Assembly: GCA_949373095.1 (NCBI GenBank)
Contig: CASIBY010000011.1
Coordinates: 23,959 to 87,958 of the forward strand
Direction: 5' to 3'
DNA: 64,000 nt
DNA from: Candidatus Poseidoniaceae archaeon
Lineage (GTDB): Archaea; Thermoplasmatota; Poseidoniia; Poseidoniales; Poseidoniaceae
Shown: positions 44,431-54,147 of the stretch, piece after piece
How the letters are laid out: each line of letters begins with the position of its first letter
Numbering within the stretch: position 1 is the stretch's first letter
Made by a program: the position numbers and the translations under genes
The notes under the pieces: model-generated
What the model was told of the DNA's origin: nothing
Databases searched by the model: none
What the model saw: the letters and a program-made list of their open reading frames with translations, nothing else

Positions 44431-45906
44431 ATGGTGGGCAGTTGGGGTTCAATCCAGGCGGACTGGAGTCTCCTCGTTATCCTGCTTTTTGCCTGGTATA
44501 TTCTCATCAAAACTTGGGAGCGTAATGGAACACTGGACCGCTGGAACGCTACGCGAGCCTTGGGTATCGTTTTGATGGTCAGGACCCAACGTGGTCAAAG
44601 GCTGCTCGAACGACTCGCAAAACCTAGAAGATTCTGGAGAGCTTACGGCGAACTATCTCTTTGGGTTTGCTCAATTGCGATGCTAGTGGTGGGTCTCCTG
44701 GTCCCGCTTGCCTTCATTTCTACGATATTGAATCCCTCAACTGCTCCGCCACCCACTGCAAGCGAACTTGTGGCGATTCCTGGAATCAATCCGGTTATCC
44801 CACTTGGATGGGGAGTTATGGCGTTCGTCGTATCGTTGGTCATACATGAATTAGGACACGGTTTACTCGCCCGAGGCCATGGTATGCGAATCCGCTCTTT
44901 TGGCCTTCTTCAATTGGGACCGCTCCCTCTTGGCGCTTTTGCTGAGCCGCAGTCAGAGGAACTTTTCAGAGCACCTAGAAGAGAGCGTTTGCGGATGTTT
45001 GCCGCTGGCCCAGCAACAAATCTGTTTGCATCCTTCATCATGCTCCTTTTACTCGGTGGAATTGCTGGAAGTTTTGTGGCTGCCGAAGATGGCGTACACG
45101 TCCGAGATATCGTGGTAGATCAGGGTGCATATGACGCGGGGATGCAGCCTTGGGACACCGTTGTTTCCATTAACGGAGAACCGGTTACGAGTACAGAATC
45201 CTTTAGAGAAACATTGGCGCTGTACGGAGCCAATGATGTCGTTGACCTTGTCGTGCGTCATTCGGACGGCGAACGAGAGACTCTAACCGTGACGCTAACA
45301 GACTATCATGCCTACCGACTGAGCTTGGGTTCGACTAACGAAACCCTTGCAGCGCAGGGTATTGAGCCGGGGACCGCGTTCCTTGGAGTTGTAGGAATCT
45401 CAGAAGGGACCTCCGGAATTGACCGCCTTGCCGGACCCGTTGGTCCACGCTTTGACCTGATGTGCGGTTGCGATGCAACATTGAGTCAGCGAGCGACCTC
45501 GGTGCCGTTTCATTTGCTCGGCATCATGATTGTGCCCTTTGAACTCAATGGCGTTGCGATTCATCCTTTTGAAGAATCATTGTTAGTAGCGGGAGACGGA
45601 ATTATGGCCTCAATCCTCGGTACCAACGGATTATTGTTCATCACGAGTTTCCTGTTTTGGCTAATGTGGGTCAATATTCTCCTCGGGTTTACCAACCTTA
45701 TTCCAATGGTTCCGTTTGACGGCGGCCATATGTTGAAAGATATCGTACATTCATGGCTGAGTGGCCTGAAACGGCTTGGACGTAAACTCAAGTTATGGGA
45801 TTTGCATCCAATGTGGGTGGACCACCTTTCCCAACGCGCTTCGAGTTATTCTTCACTCGCCCTTTTGGGAATGCTTTTATTCACACTCATTGTTCCTTAT
45901 TTCTGA
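44431..45906 (+). CDS. Site-2-protease-type (M50) metalloprotease with PDZ domain
   Basis: Intramembrane metalloprotease. The zinc motif HELGH occurs in VSLVIHELGHGLLARGHGM near residue 148. The second motif, IPMVPFDGGHML, is near residue 430 (NxxPxDGG-like). Between them, at about residues 215-290, is a PDZ-like unit (GAYDAGMQPWDTVVSINGEPV). Further membrane helices surround both motifs (FASFIMLLLLGGIAGSFV, FWLMWVNILLGFTNLIP). The start MVGSWGSIQADW at 44431 is chosen for the first helix. Such proteases cleave membrane regulators. Confidence 0.87.
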   Translation: MVGSWGSIQADWSLLVILLFAWYILIKTWERNGTLDRWNATRALGIVLMVRTQRGQRLLERLAKPRRFWRAYGELSLWVCSIAMLVVGLLVPLAFISTILNPSTAPPPTASELVAIPGINPVIPLGWGVMAFVVSLVIHELGHGLLARGHGMRIRSFGLLQLGPLPLGAFAEPQSEELFRAPRRERLRMFAAGPATNLFASFIMLLLLGGIAGSFVAAEDGVHVRDIVVDQGAYDAGMQPWDTVVSINGEPVTSTESFRETLALYGANDVVDLVVRHSDGERETLTVTLTDYHAYRLSLGSTNETLAAQGIEPGTAFLGVVGISEGTSGIDRLAGPVGPRFDLMCGCDATLSQRATSVPFHLLGIMIVPFELNGVAIHPFEESLLVAGDGIMASILGTNGLLFITSFLFWLMWVNILLGFTNLIPMVPFDGGHMLKDIVHSWLSGLKRLGRKLKLWDLHPMWVDHLSQRASSYSSLALLGMLLFTLIVPYF

Positions 45907-46570
45907 GGATTTGACTGACGACCGTAGAACGACGGCGTTCAAGTTCTGCTAAAATGTCCTGACTTGTTTTACTTGGAGAAGGGCGGGCGACATTTGTTTG
46001 AACGCCCTGCTTCTCAGCACGTTGTTTCAAATTGTTCAAGGCTACGGTACTTTCATCTTCATGAGAGCAGAGCAGGGAAATGAATTTGTTGAGAGGCATA
46101 CCTTGTTCCCAATCAATGAACGGAGTACCATTCCGATTGAGAGGAAGAGCGGGGATATGGGACACAAGTCTTCTCAATGTTCCGGAAAGCCCCTGAGTTT
46201 CCACGCGAAAAATCCTCCATGAATCCCCACGAACACCTTTTCTTCTGTGGGCGTATAACGGCATGAGGTTAGAGCGCTCACCCTCTCGTATCATGGCGTT
46301 CAGTTGGTCTTTAGTTCGTCCTGAAAAATACAGTTTATCCGCTTTTGTAGTTTTGACTTCGATCGGAAAACAACAATCACCCCGGAGAGCAAGAAGGTCT
46401 CCGCTTCCTTCCATGCCCGAACCTGCTGCCCGGACAACCAAAAATGGCCGACGTTGAATAAGAAACATCCTTTGTTTCTCCTCTGGAGAGCATGACCTAG
46501 TTACGGCCTTTACTCCCTTATCAGTACCTGCAAGGACCTCACGAAGTTCCCGCTCATAGGCGCTCGTCAT
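45887..46570 (-). CDS. Hjc-like Holliday-junction resolvase with C-terminal extension
   Basis: The Hjc-type nuclease core is visible: MTSAYERELREVLAG (catalytic Glu), FLVVRAAGSGMEGSGDLLAL (G-x-G-x-x-D/E), and CFPIEVKTTKADKLYFS (E-V-K). About 110 residues follow, including RGDSWRIFRVETQGLSG and a basic C-terminal helix, beyond the usual Hjc length. The ATG at 46570 gives the canonical Hjc N-terminus. It resolves or cleaves branched DNA during recombination. Its 3' end overlaps the end of the M50 gene. Confidence 0.75.
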   Translation of the reverse strand: MTSAYERELREVLAGTDKGVKAVTRSCSPEEKQRMFLIQRRPFLVVRAAGSGMEGSGDLLALRGDCCFPIEVKTTKADKLYFSGRTKDQLNAMIREGERSNLMPLYAHRRKGVRGDSWRIFRVETQGLSGTLRRLVSHIPALPLNRNGTPFIDWEQGMPLNKFISLLCSHEDESTVALNNLKQRAEKQGVQTNVARPSPSKTSQDILAELERRRSTVVSQILRNKEQ

Positions 46571-46698
46571 ATTGTAACATCGTTGTCCATCGTTCTTGAT
46601 GACTTCGGAAGGAAGCCCGTCGCAGTGACAGTTTTCTTGATTTATGGCCATGAGCCGTTACCGATACCTTAGAACGGGACGGAGAACAAGGTAACTCT

Positions 46699-47466
46699 GT
46701 GCAGACGGTATACGTGCGAACCAATGATTTTCGCATGGCATATCGCCTTCTACGAGAACTTCAGTTGAAACACCTCAATGCTCAGTTAGTTGACTTGGAA
46801 CAAGACCTCCCAGACCCGAAAGGTTGGTGGTTCGGAACACCTGATGAGGTAGAACGCTTAGGTGGGAATGGAATCGGGGCAACAGCGGATACGGTGAAGG
46901 ATGCGGTTCTCTACCTCTATCGTTCATTTCGTGAACTGGATGTCGTTCATCGTTTGACCGTTGGAATTGACCCAGGGCCTCGCCCGGGTTGTGCGTGGTT
47001 GGTCGAAGGAATGTTGCTCGGCAAATCACAAGATGAATCGGTTGAGGACGCTATTTCACACGTAATTGGCTTGGTTCGCGTGTACGGGCCCATGGTTGTA
47101 GATGTACGAATTGGTCATGGGTCGCCTCTTCACCGAGACCGTCTCATCAATCGCTTTTTGGGTGAAGGATACCAAGTATCACAGGTGAATGAACACCGAA
47201 CCAGTCGAGGAACTGGTAGGCATGAACACGCTTCATCCGCCCTCAAAATCGCTCTCCTCAAAGGCGATCCCGTTCTAACAAGGCGGACGGTAGAGCCAAC
47301 CGAGGGAGAACTTCGTAATATCCAAAGATTGAGTAGGAGGCGTTCCAAAGGAACTCTTACCATTTCGTTACAAGAAGCGCACAGCGTCGCATGCGGCGGT
47401 TTGACTATGGAAGAAGCCCTTTGGCGAGCAGGTTATTCCGATTCTTTGAGCGAATCCTCAATGTAA
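46699..47466 (+). CDS. RuvC-like/RNase H-fold nuclease
   Basis: A GIDPGPRPGCAWLV segment near residue 93 fits the first catalytic Asp of RuvC-type RNase H folds, followed by VVDVRIGHGSPLHRDRLIN and EAHSVACGGL near residue 235, where further acidic or His ligands sit. No exact match can be named. The N-terminal 80 residues are unrelated. The GTG start is used because no closer ATG is present. It is divergent from the Hjc-like gene with a spacer of about 130 bases, so the two nucleases share a promoter region. Confidence 0.65.
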   Translation: MQTVYVRTNDFRMAYRLLRELQLKHLNAQLVDLEQDLPDPKGWWFGTPDEVERLGGNGIGATADTVKDAVLYLYRSFRELDVVHRLTVGIDPGPRPGCAWLVEGMLLGKSQDESVEDAISHVIGLVRVYGPMVVDVRIGHGSPLHRDRLINRFLGEGYQVSQVNEHRTSRGTGRHEHASSALKIALLKGDPVLTRRTVEPTEGELRNIQRLSRRRSKGTLTISLQEAHSVACGGLTMEEALWRAGYSDSLSESSM

Positions 47467-48416
47467 CGCTCTTTCAATTCAGGAGCTCCAGAAAGAATGT
47501 TCTTGAAGACCCGCTCGGTAAAAAGTGGCGAAAGGAGAACCGCAGCAATGAGTGCAAATAGGGCTAAGAATGAAGAGTTAGGGACATCTTGTGTTCCATA
47601 TGAGTTCGGTCCACCAACCATCAGTTTTACCGTTCCGATCCAGGGCAATTCGCCACCTGCAACACCCAACACCCACGTGTCTCGGATGGGTCCAACCACG
47701 CTGTTCTGCCCGTGTACACCAGCAGAGCCATTTGTGGCTGAAGCGCCCTGGTCAACCGAGCATTGGTTGTTATCGCCTAGGGTGAGGATTCCTTCGTGTT
47801 TTGGTCGCCAATCCCAGACGACAAGATGTGGCTCAACATTCCCATGAGCGGGTCGTTTGCAGTCGTAGAAGCCCGCATCTCCGCCGTCAAATTGAATTGA
47901 GATAGTGCTGACATTGACGGCTGAAGTGCCAGGGACGGTCCATGTCCAAATACAGGCGCCAAGTTCTCCATCAGGGCCGACGAGTTCCTCGTCATAGGAT
48001 GTTTCAGCAGGGCAAGGAGGTGTTGCCGTTCGGTCCGGGACGGTTGTCGTCGCAGCAACGGCTCTCAGTACTGCACGGTGGATGATTGGAGTTCCATCTT
48101 CACCGTTCTTAGCGTAAATGATGACGTCTCCCTCCATTCCATGCATCTCGTATCCGTAGGAAGGATGATTTTTATCGGAAGCTTCTGCAAAGGTGACAAT
48201 GGTATCTGCAGGGTTATCGTGCACTAAGATGAGGTCCCCAGCATCAATACTACCAACTTCTCCATCTTCATCGTGAATCATTGATTCGGATTCAACCACA
48301 ACAAGAGGCGGCATTGAGCCGGTGTGGATGAAAAGCGCCAATACCAAGCATGCGATCATGCCGACTGCGAGAGCGATTTCCAGAACCAAGGATTTGAGCG
48401 GGTCTTGGCCTGACAT
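47433..48416 (-). CDS. Signal peptidase I with large insertion
   Basis: Archaeal/eukaryotic-type (S26B) signal peptidase: a membrane anchor (VLEIALAVGMIACLVLALFI), the nucleophile Ser in VVVESESMIH, the catalytic His in GDVIIYAKNGEDGTPIIHRAV, and a LTLGDNNQCSVDQG loop with the third catalytic Asp region. Between the His and the GDN loop lie about 100 residues containing a Cys-rich extracytoplasmic insert (PPCPAETSYDEE...GACIWTW) not present in typical enzymes. A C-terminal helix (SFLALFALIAAVLLSPLF) ends the protein. It removes signal peptides after export. Confidence 0.82.
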   Translation of the reverse strand: MSGQDPLKSLVLEIALAVGMIACLVLALFIHTGSMPPLVVVESESMIHDEDGEVGSIDAGDLILVHDNPADTIVTFAEASDKNHPSYGYEMHGMEGDVIIYAKNGEDGTPIIHRAVLRAVAATTTVPDRTATPPCPAETSYDEELVGPDGELGACIWTWTVPGTSAVNVSTISIQFDGGDAGFYDCKRPAHGNVEPHLVVWDWRPKHEGILTLGDNNQCSVDQGASATNGSAGVHGQNSVVGPIRDTWVLGVAGGELPWIGTVKLMVGGPNSYGTQDVPNSSFLALFALIAAVLLSPLFTERVFKNILSGAPELKERYIEDSLKESE

Positions 48417-48431
48417 TGGTCGTCCTCGTGC

Positions 48432-48824
48432 TTATCTGCGGAGGCCTCTGCTATCAAGGAATTCATTCCATTGAGCGAGATATCCTGCTCCTAGGGTTTG
48501 AGCAGAGGCGTCTCCGTCATTCTTTTGACGACGTAATTCAGCAGTTGATTGAATCTCCATAATCTCTTCGAGGGTATTGATGTGTCCGCGGAATCTGAGA
48601 AATTCGGGGAACGATAAGAGAAACACGATTGACGAAACAAATCCGAGCGTCAATGCCAATCCAGTATGTTTGCTCCAATCGGAATGGTCTTGCAAGAATA
48701 ACAGTTGGTATGCGCAAATTGCGAGTAAAGCACCGCTTGCGCCAGAAACAATTGCCGTAATCCCGTATTGCTTTCCGTACTGGGATTCCCACATGCGGGG
48801 GAGGAAGGATTTCTTTTCACTCAT
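48432..48824 (-). CDS. Small two-helix membrane protein, unknown function
   Basis: Two membrane helices (ITAIVSGASGALLAICAYQLLF and LALTLGFVSSIVFLLSFPEFL) in a 130-residue product with a charged C-terminus of predicted coiled coil. No family recognised. It precedes signal peptidase on the same strand by 15 bases, so the two are likely operon-linked. Confidence 0.6.
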   Translation of the reverse strand: MSEKKSFLPRMWESQYGKQYGITAIVSGASGALLAICAYQLLFLQDHSDWSKHTGLALTLGFVSSIVFLLSFPEFLRFRGHINTLEEIMEIQSTAELRRQKNDGDASAQTLGAGYLAQWNEFLDSRGLRR

Positions 48825-48974
48825 AGACTCACCTGTTTATCCCATGGCGGGTAGCCTCTTGAACCCTCGGTTTTCGTTTCTTGAAACCATGCCGCTGACG
48901 GGTAAGGAAGTAACTCCTAGGGGCATCCTTCATATGCAATGCGAATAGTCGAGAACTACCTGTAGGTGGAAATC

Positions 48975-51900
48975 ATGCGTCGTGCAATCTTTCTTTCGCT
49001 TCTTTTTGTAGTATCAATGCTCTCGCCTCTAGCGATTGCATCGACAACTGAAACCCAATTTAAGGACGGGTCAACCAGTTATTCTCATACATTTTCTACA
49101 ACCGGTAACGGTACGGCAGGTGTTGTTTCAATTCCATATGGTGCTGAAGTAACTTCAGCAGAATTCAACCTGCGCGGGGACGCAAGTCAAACCTCTTGGA
49201 CCAACTTCACAACCAATGACCATTACGGTGGCGAAGGCGATACCAGGGTTCAAGGAAAGAGCAGCAGTGCTCCTTCACCGTTCCAAACCGTTTATCGGGA
49301 CAATCTCGAAGTTACCGGTCAATCGGTATATTTGAAGGGAAACCCAACTCAATATTCTCCACAGTTTAGCAGTTCAAGCCAAGTCAGTCAAATTGGTACT
49401 GCAACAATGAATACAACCGGTGAGTTCGTTGCACTCAGCGACCAAGGATATGTGAGTCCTACCAAAAAATACAGCGATATTACCGTTACTGGCGGCTCAT
49501 GGACCTACACTGGTGTTACCATCCCCGTATCTGACGACCAAATCCATGTTCTCCGATACACCTCAACTTCCATGACCGGCCTCCCAACCATCCAACGATA
49601 CAACGCAACAACAGGTGTTTATTTGGGTACGGCGTCAATTTCCTACGGCTCACCGTGCAATACCAACGCCTACCGAAGTATTCACGATGCGGACATTTAC
49701 AACGGTGAGATCTACACTGCCCATTATTCCTACTACAGCGTTGCAAAGTGGAGTTTGAACACGGCTAAGACTCAATGGACTTGTGAAGCTATGTACAGCT
49801 ACAACTATCCAAACTACGTTACTGGTATTGACTTTGACGATAATACCGGGAAAATGTATGTCGCTATTTACGATACTTCTGCTCAGAATCACTACGTCAA
49901 AGAGGTAAACCCTGCCTCGCCAACAGTCGTATACAACTCTTGGTTGATGATGTCGACTACTTATTACTACGATTACGGGGCAGGTCTCACGGTAAGCATG
50001 CCTAACATTGCTTACAACATCTATTATTACAATACGGGTTACAAAAGCATTCACTACTATTTCAGCGTACAAAATGGCTTTTTGAATCCGCAAGGCCAAC
50101 GCACGATGCCCGGTGGAGGCCATTATGGGATGGTCGATTCGGATGACCACAAGGTCTACTTTTCCTGTCATTATTACGCAGCATATTGCTCTCAAGGCCA
50201 GAGGCGCGTCCATGTTTACGGAGATGGTGCTCACTTTGATGTCCGCTCTTCTTCTGCATCTAACCAGATGATCGTGGGGCAAAGGGTGAGTCTGTCACAA
50301 GCAATTGATGCAATCACGCTTAGCGGAGTATTCGGTTCAACGCCTACAGGTACCAGCATCCGAGTAGACCTCTCAAACGATGGAGGAACCACATGGAAGG
50401 CTGCGTCAATAGGACAGAAGGTCATGTTCTCAAATACAGGGAACTCAATATTATGGAGGGCTACTTTGAATGGCTCTGCGTCAAAAACACCGGTCCTTGG
50501 AGATATAGCCTTGAGTTATACTACAAATTATCAGACCTCAGGGTACTATTACACCTACCAATATGTGGGTAGCGGTGCAAAAACCACTGTTGCTGCAACA
50601 GTTGATTGGAATGAATCGAGACCGAGTTCAACATCCGTGAAGGTCAATTTAGGTTACAGTTCGAGTACGTCATGTAGCTCGAGCAGTAGCGGAGTCGTTC
50701 AATTCACGTCTCCAAACCAAACAAAATCAATGACTGGAACAGGATATTATCTCTGCTTAAGAATTGAACTTTCAACCTCACAATCAAGATACAGCCCTTC
50801 CCTTTCTGACCTAACGGTTGCATTGCATTCCAATGCTCCACAACAACCGGGGATTGACATTGACGGAATGAGTGTCTACAAGCGTTCTGCGCAAAGTGGA
50901 GCCCTTCTTGGGCCTCTGACCGTAACGTCAAGCACTGCTGGAAATACGATCGTAAGCACATTGAACAAAGCGATTCCAGATACGGGTTCAGGTATTGCTG
51001 ATATTCCCATTGATTTGACCTCCAGTTCTGCAGGCATCTTGACGCTGGAATCCTTCCAAATTACGTATATTATGCAAACCGTAAATCTTGATATCACCAT
51101 TCCTGAAGGCGAGATTCTCCACGAGCGGATCACGCCTTACGAAGTTGTTACTCGTCACATCATCGGAGAAAGTGCTAGTTCAATGGTGAGTGCGGAACTT
51201 GAACTACGAACCAACTCTATGGCAAACAATCCAATCCTCTCTTGGCAGTATGGTGATGTATTCCCTGCTCCTAACGACCCGGGTCAGTATGTTGTTATGG
51301 ATTCTAATTCATATTCCGTTGAGAGCAACGGAATTTTGGAAATCCACTGGATGTTTTACGTTACAAGTGAATTCCCAGACCAGAGCAACGTCCGCTTCCG
51401 CACTGGATGCTTGGACGACAGCGGTACTGCGGGTTACGCTCCTCTCCCCCTTACATCTGAATTGGGCCTTGAAGTCAACCGCTCCTTTGGCCTAGGTTGG
51501 TTGAAGGTTCGTGATAATGATGGAGGAGTAACCTCTCTTGACACTCCTGACCAATCATGGGTTGCAGCAGGTGACCAGATTCACTTTGCAGGCGCAATGT
51601 GGTTCCAAGATACTCAAGACGCTCCAAAGGACAGTGCTTTTGACGTGCGAATTTCACGAAACGGCTACGTCGAGAGTACTGCTCGTGATACCACGAATTT
51701 CAACGGCTCGTTCTTCGTATCAATTGATCTTCCTAATATCGATGTTCCTGACGGAATGACCTACGAAGTACAGACCTACAATGAACGAAATCCCGACCAT
51801 GTCCAGCAACCTAACGCGGACTGGCAGCGCACATTCAAGATCGACGCTACACATCCTGAACGAAGGGCAGTTTCTCCTGAAGAAGGAGCCTATGAAGCCG

Positions 51901-54053
51901 CCACGACCGAACAACCTATTCGTGTTCTTGTTGAAGACAAAGTGGGCCATCCTATGGAACTCACACTCAAGTATTGGGTTGAGGCAGACCATGATTTGAA
52001 CCGAAACGGTGAGGCTGACCCAGATGAATATGAAAGCAGAACAGTGACTAATAACACAGAGGCTCGTTCAAAGTGGTTCATTACAAGCATTGACACTTCA
52101 CGTAACCCCAACATGGGTCGGATCTCATATTATTGGGACGGTGGCGACGAAGCTGGAAATCCACTCCACTACACGGTCATGAATGCTGAAGACGAACTCA
52201 TCAAGTTTGAATCGGAAGAAGGGTTCTCGTACGATGATGCGACCTTCCGGACACGAAAGGATTCTGCAGCCGTATTCACTGGACTTGAATGGCTTGGTCA
52301 CGAAGATAACGAAGCCGTCTACGCTGGAATGCATCAAACCATTTCACTTGGATTCATTGACGCCAACACTGCAATTGACTTCGAATACATCTCGTTGGTC
52401 TTTGACTTTGAAGGACCAAACCCTGAACGAGATGCTCAAAGTATCTCGTATTCTGGTTTGAACAACACGTTCTGGTCCGACTCACTTTACCTCAATTTGC
52501 TTCCGACCAGCAGCATGGTTGAAACAACCAATGAATCGGGTCTACCGTGGATTATGTTGGAATTTAACTTCATCATCAGTTGGGATTGGCCAGATGAAGA
52601 AATGGGCGATGTTGCTCTTGTTTACAAAGAACTTGGAAGCCCAGACCCGTCTCGGATTTTACTTCTTGAGCACACCTTTAGGGTTGAAAACGACTTGATG
52701 CTCTCACCTACGGACTTTGAAGTTGAAGATATCAGCGAACCACGTGTTGGGCCAGTTGCAGATGGTAGCCGCGTTCGTAAAGACGACCGCTTGGCCTTTA
52801 CAGGACGGGTTGTCTACGAAGGTAGCCAAACCGCAGCCCCACGAGACGTCGGCATTCTTGTCGAGGTCTTTGATGGCGAGAAGTTGTGGTCCGATGGTTC
52901 ACTCACCGGCGAAGGCGGTTATTCAGTAGAAGTTCCTCTTTCATCCGCCCTCACCCTTCAGTCCTCTCCTTCCAGAACATGTTTGATTTCAATTACAAAC
53001 ATCCCAGGACGCGGAGAAGACATGACCGGAACATTGGTTTCAACGACCCTACAGGTAACTGTTGACGATGCATCACCTCGTGTAACCCGTCGGATATCTC
53101 CTCTCAATGTGATTGATATATCTGCCAGCAACGACCTCACTCAAATTCCAGTTGAGTTCCAAGGAACTGAAGATGCAGACCTCACAGGTTCCAAGCAGAT
53201 GGTTCACTGGGTCATGCGTGATTCAACTCGTACTATGACCATCGGTGCAGGTTCAACGCTTCTTGGAATGCAGCAAGACGGACAAACCGTGATTTGGACC
53301 GGAGTTCTAGATATTACCGCAGGTGGAACCATTGTTCCTAAGGCAGGAGACTTTGTTGGATTCTACTTGACTGGATACGACGCTGCTGGAAATCAATTCC
53401 CATTGGTGTCAAACTCGGAAGCAAGTCCGGTTCCCGAACTTGCTGTAGACGATACGGATTTCGAGCGGCAATGGATACGCTTGGGCGCTGTTGGGCCCGA
53501 ATTGCGAATCAGCAACATCGAAATGAGCGATGACCATATTGCACCCGGGTCAAAGATTGACATTACTGCTTATGTGTTCAACGCTGGTGGAAACACAACG
53601 ACTCAATTCATGGTTTCATTCTATGCTGGTGACGATGAAAAACCCTTTGAAACGTTTGCAGTGGCCGGAATTAATCAGGGTGAAACACTGTCTCTAACCG
53701 TAAAGTGGGAATCCAAAGAAGTAGACCGCGTTCGAGTTGTAGTTGATGAGGAAAATATGATTCCAGAAGCTAACGATGATGATAACTCTGCTGAACATGC
53801 TGTGACCATTGCTTACGGTGAATACCTCGGTTGGTTTGACTCAGTTCGTGAAAATCCACTTGCTTGGATCTTTGTGATTCTATCCATCATCACTCTCGCA
53901 CTTGTGTTTACTGTAGCCAGTAAGACTTCTATCGACTATGGTGAAGGCGCCTTCGACGAAGAAGATGAAGACTGGGACGAAGATGGCGATAAAGATGAAG
54001 ATGAAGACTTCGATGGCGATGACGATGATGATTACGACGATGATGAAGATTGA
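48975..54053 (+). CDS. Giant surface protein with CARDB domain and Asp/Glu-rich cytoplasmic tail
   Basis: The 1692-residue product starts with a signal peptide (AIFLSLLFVVSMLSPLAIA). AGGTGG precedes the ATG at 48975. Residues about 100-430 form beta-propeller-like repeats (DAD/DSDDHKVYFSC patterns, many aromatics). Several beta-sandwich units follow (e.g. GLGWLKVRDNDGGVTSLDTP). A CARDB-type domain sits near residues 1510-1610 (IAPGSKIDITAYVFNAGGNTT). One helix (PLAWIFVILSIITLALVFTVA) and an extremely acidic tail follow. No catalytic motif recognised. Probably an S-layer-like or substrate-binding surface protein. Confidence 0.78.
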   Translation: MRRAIFLSLLFVVSMLSPLAIASTTETQFKDGSTSYSHTFSTTGNGTAGVVSIPYGAEVTSAEFNLRGDASQTSWTNFTTNDHYGGEGDTRVQGKSSSAPSPFQTVYRDNLEVTGQSVYLKGNPTQYSPQFSSSSQVSQIGTATMNTTGEFVALSDQGYVSPTKKYSDITVTGGSWTYTGVTIPVSDDQIHVLRYTSTSMTGLPTIQRYNATTGVYLGTASISYGSPCNTNAYRSIHDADIYNGEIYTAHYSYYSVAKWSLNTAKTQWTCEAMYSYNYPNYVTGIDFDDNTGKMYVAIYDTSAQNHYVKEVNPASPTVVYNSWLMMSTTYYYDYGAGLTVSMPNIAYNIYYYNTGYKSIHYYFSVQNGFLNPQGQRTMPGGGHYGMVDSDDHKVYFSCHYYAAYCSQGQRRVHVYGDGAHFDVRSSSASNQMIVGQRVSLSQAIDAITLSGVFGSTPTGTSIRVDLSNDGGTTWKAASIGQKVMFSNTGNSILWRATLNGSASKTPVLGDIALSYTTNYQTSGYYYTYQYVGSGAKTTVAATVDWNESRPSSTSVKVNLGYSSSTSCSSSSSGVVQFTSPNQTKSMTGTGYYLCLRIELSTSQSRYSPSLSDLTVALHSNAPQQPGIDIDGMSVYKRSAQSGALLGPLTVTSSTAGNTIVSTLNKAIPDTGSGIADIPIDLTSSSAGILTLESFQITYIMQTVNLDITIPEGEILHERITPYEVVTRHIIGESASSMVSAELELRTNSMANNPILSWQYGDVFPAPNDPGQYVVMDSNSYSVESNGILEIHWMFYVTSEFPDQSNVRFRTGCLDDSGTAGYAPLPLTSELGLEVNRSFGLGWLKVRDNDGGVTSLDTPDQSWVAAGDQIHFAGAMWFQDTQDAPKDSAFDVRISRNGYVESTARDTTNFNGSFFVSIDLPNIDVPDGMTYEVQTYNERNPDHVQQPNADWQRTFKIDATHPERRAVSPEEGAYEAATTEQPIRVLVEDKVGHPMELTLKYWVEADHDLNRNGEADPDEYESRTVTNNTEARSKWFITSIDTSRNPNMGRISYYWDGGDEAGNPLHYTVMNAEDELIKFESEEGFSYDDATFRTRKDSAAVFTGLEWLGHEDNEAVYAGMHQTISLGFIDANTAIDFEYISLVFDFEGPNPERDAQSISYSGLNNTFWSDSLYLNLLPTSSMVETTNESGLPWIMLEFNFIISWDWPDEEMGDVALVYKELGSPDPSRILLLEHTFRVENDLMLSPTDFEVEDISEPRVGPVADGSRVRKDDRLAFTGRVVYEGSQTAAPRDVGILVEVFDGEKLWSDGSLTGEGGYSVEVPLSSALTLQSSPSRTCLISITNIPGRGEDMTGTLVSTTLQVTVDDASPRVTRRISPLNVIDISASNDLTQIPVEFQGTEDADLTGSKQMVHWVMRDSTRTMTIGAGSTLLGMQQDGQTVIWTGVLDITAGGTIVPKAGDFVGFYLTGYDAAGNQFPLVSNSEASPVPELAVDDTDFERQWIRLGAVGPELRISNIEMSDDHIAPGSKIDITAYVFNAGGNTTTQFMVSFYAGDDEKPFETFAVAGINQGETLSLTVKWESKEVDRVRVVVDEENMIPEANDDDNSAEHAVTIAYGEYLGWFDSVRENPLAWIFVILSIITLALVFTVASKTSIDYGEGAFDEEDEDWDEDGDKDEDEDFDGDDDDDYDDDED

Positions 54054-54147
54054 ACCATCGTCTCAACATCTCTAACTGCGTATTGACCTATCAGCCAAAT
54101 CCTCAAGAAGGGTGGGCATTGCCACAATCAACGAGGGTGGGGAGAGT

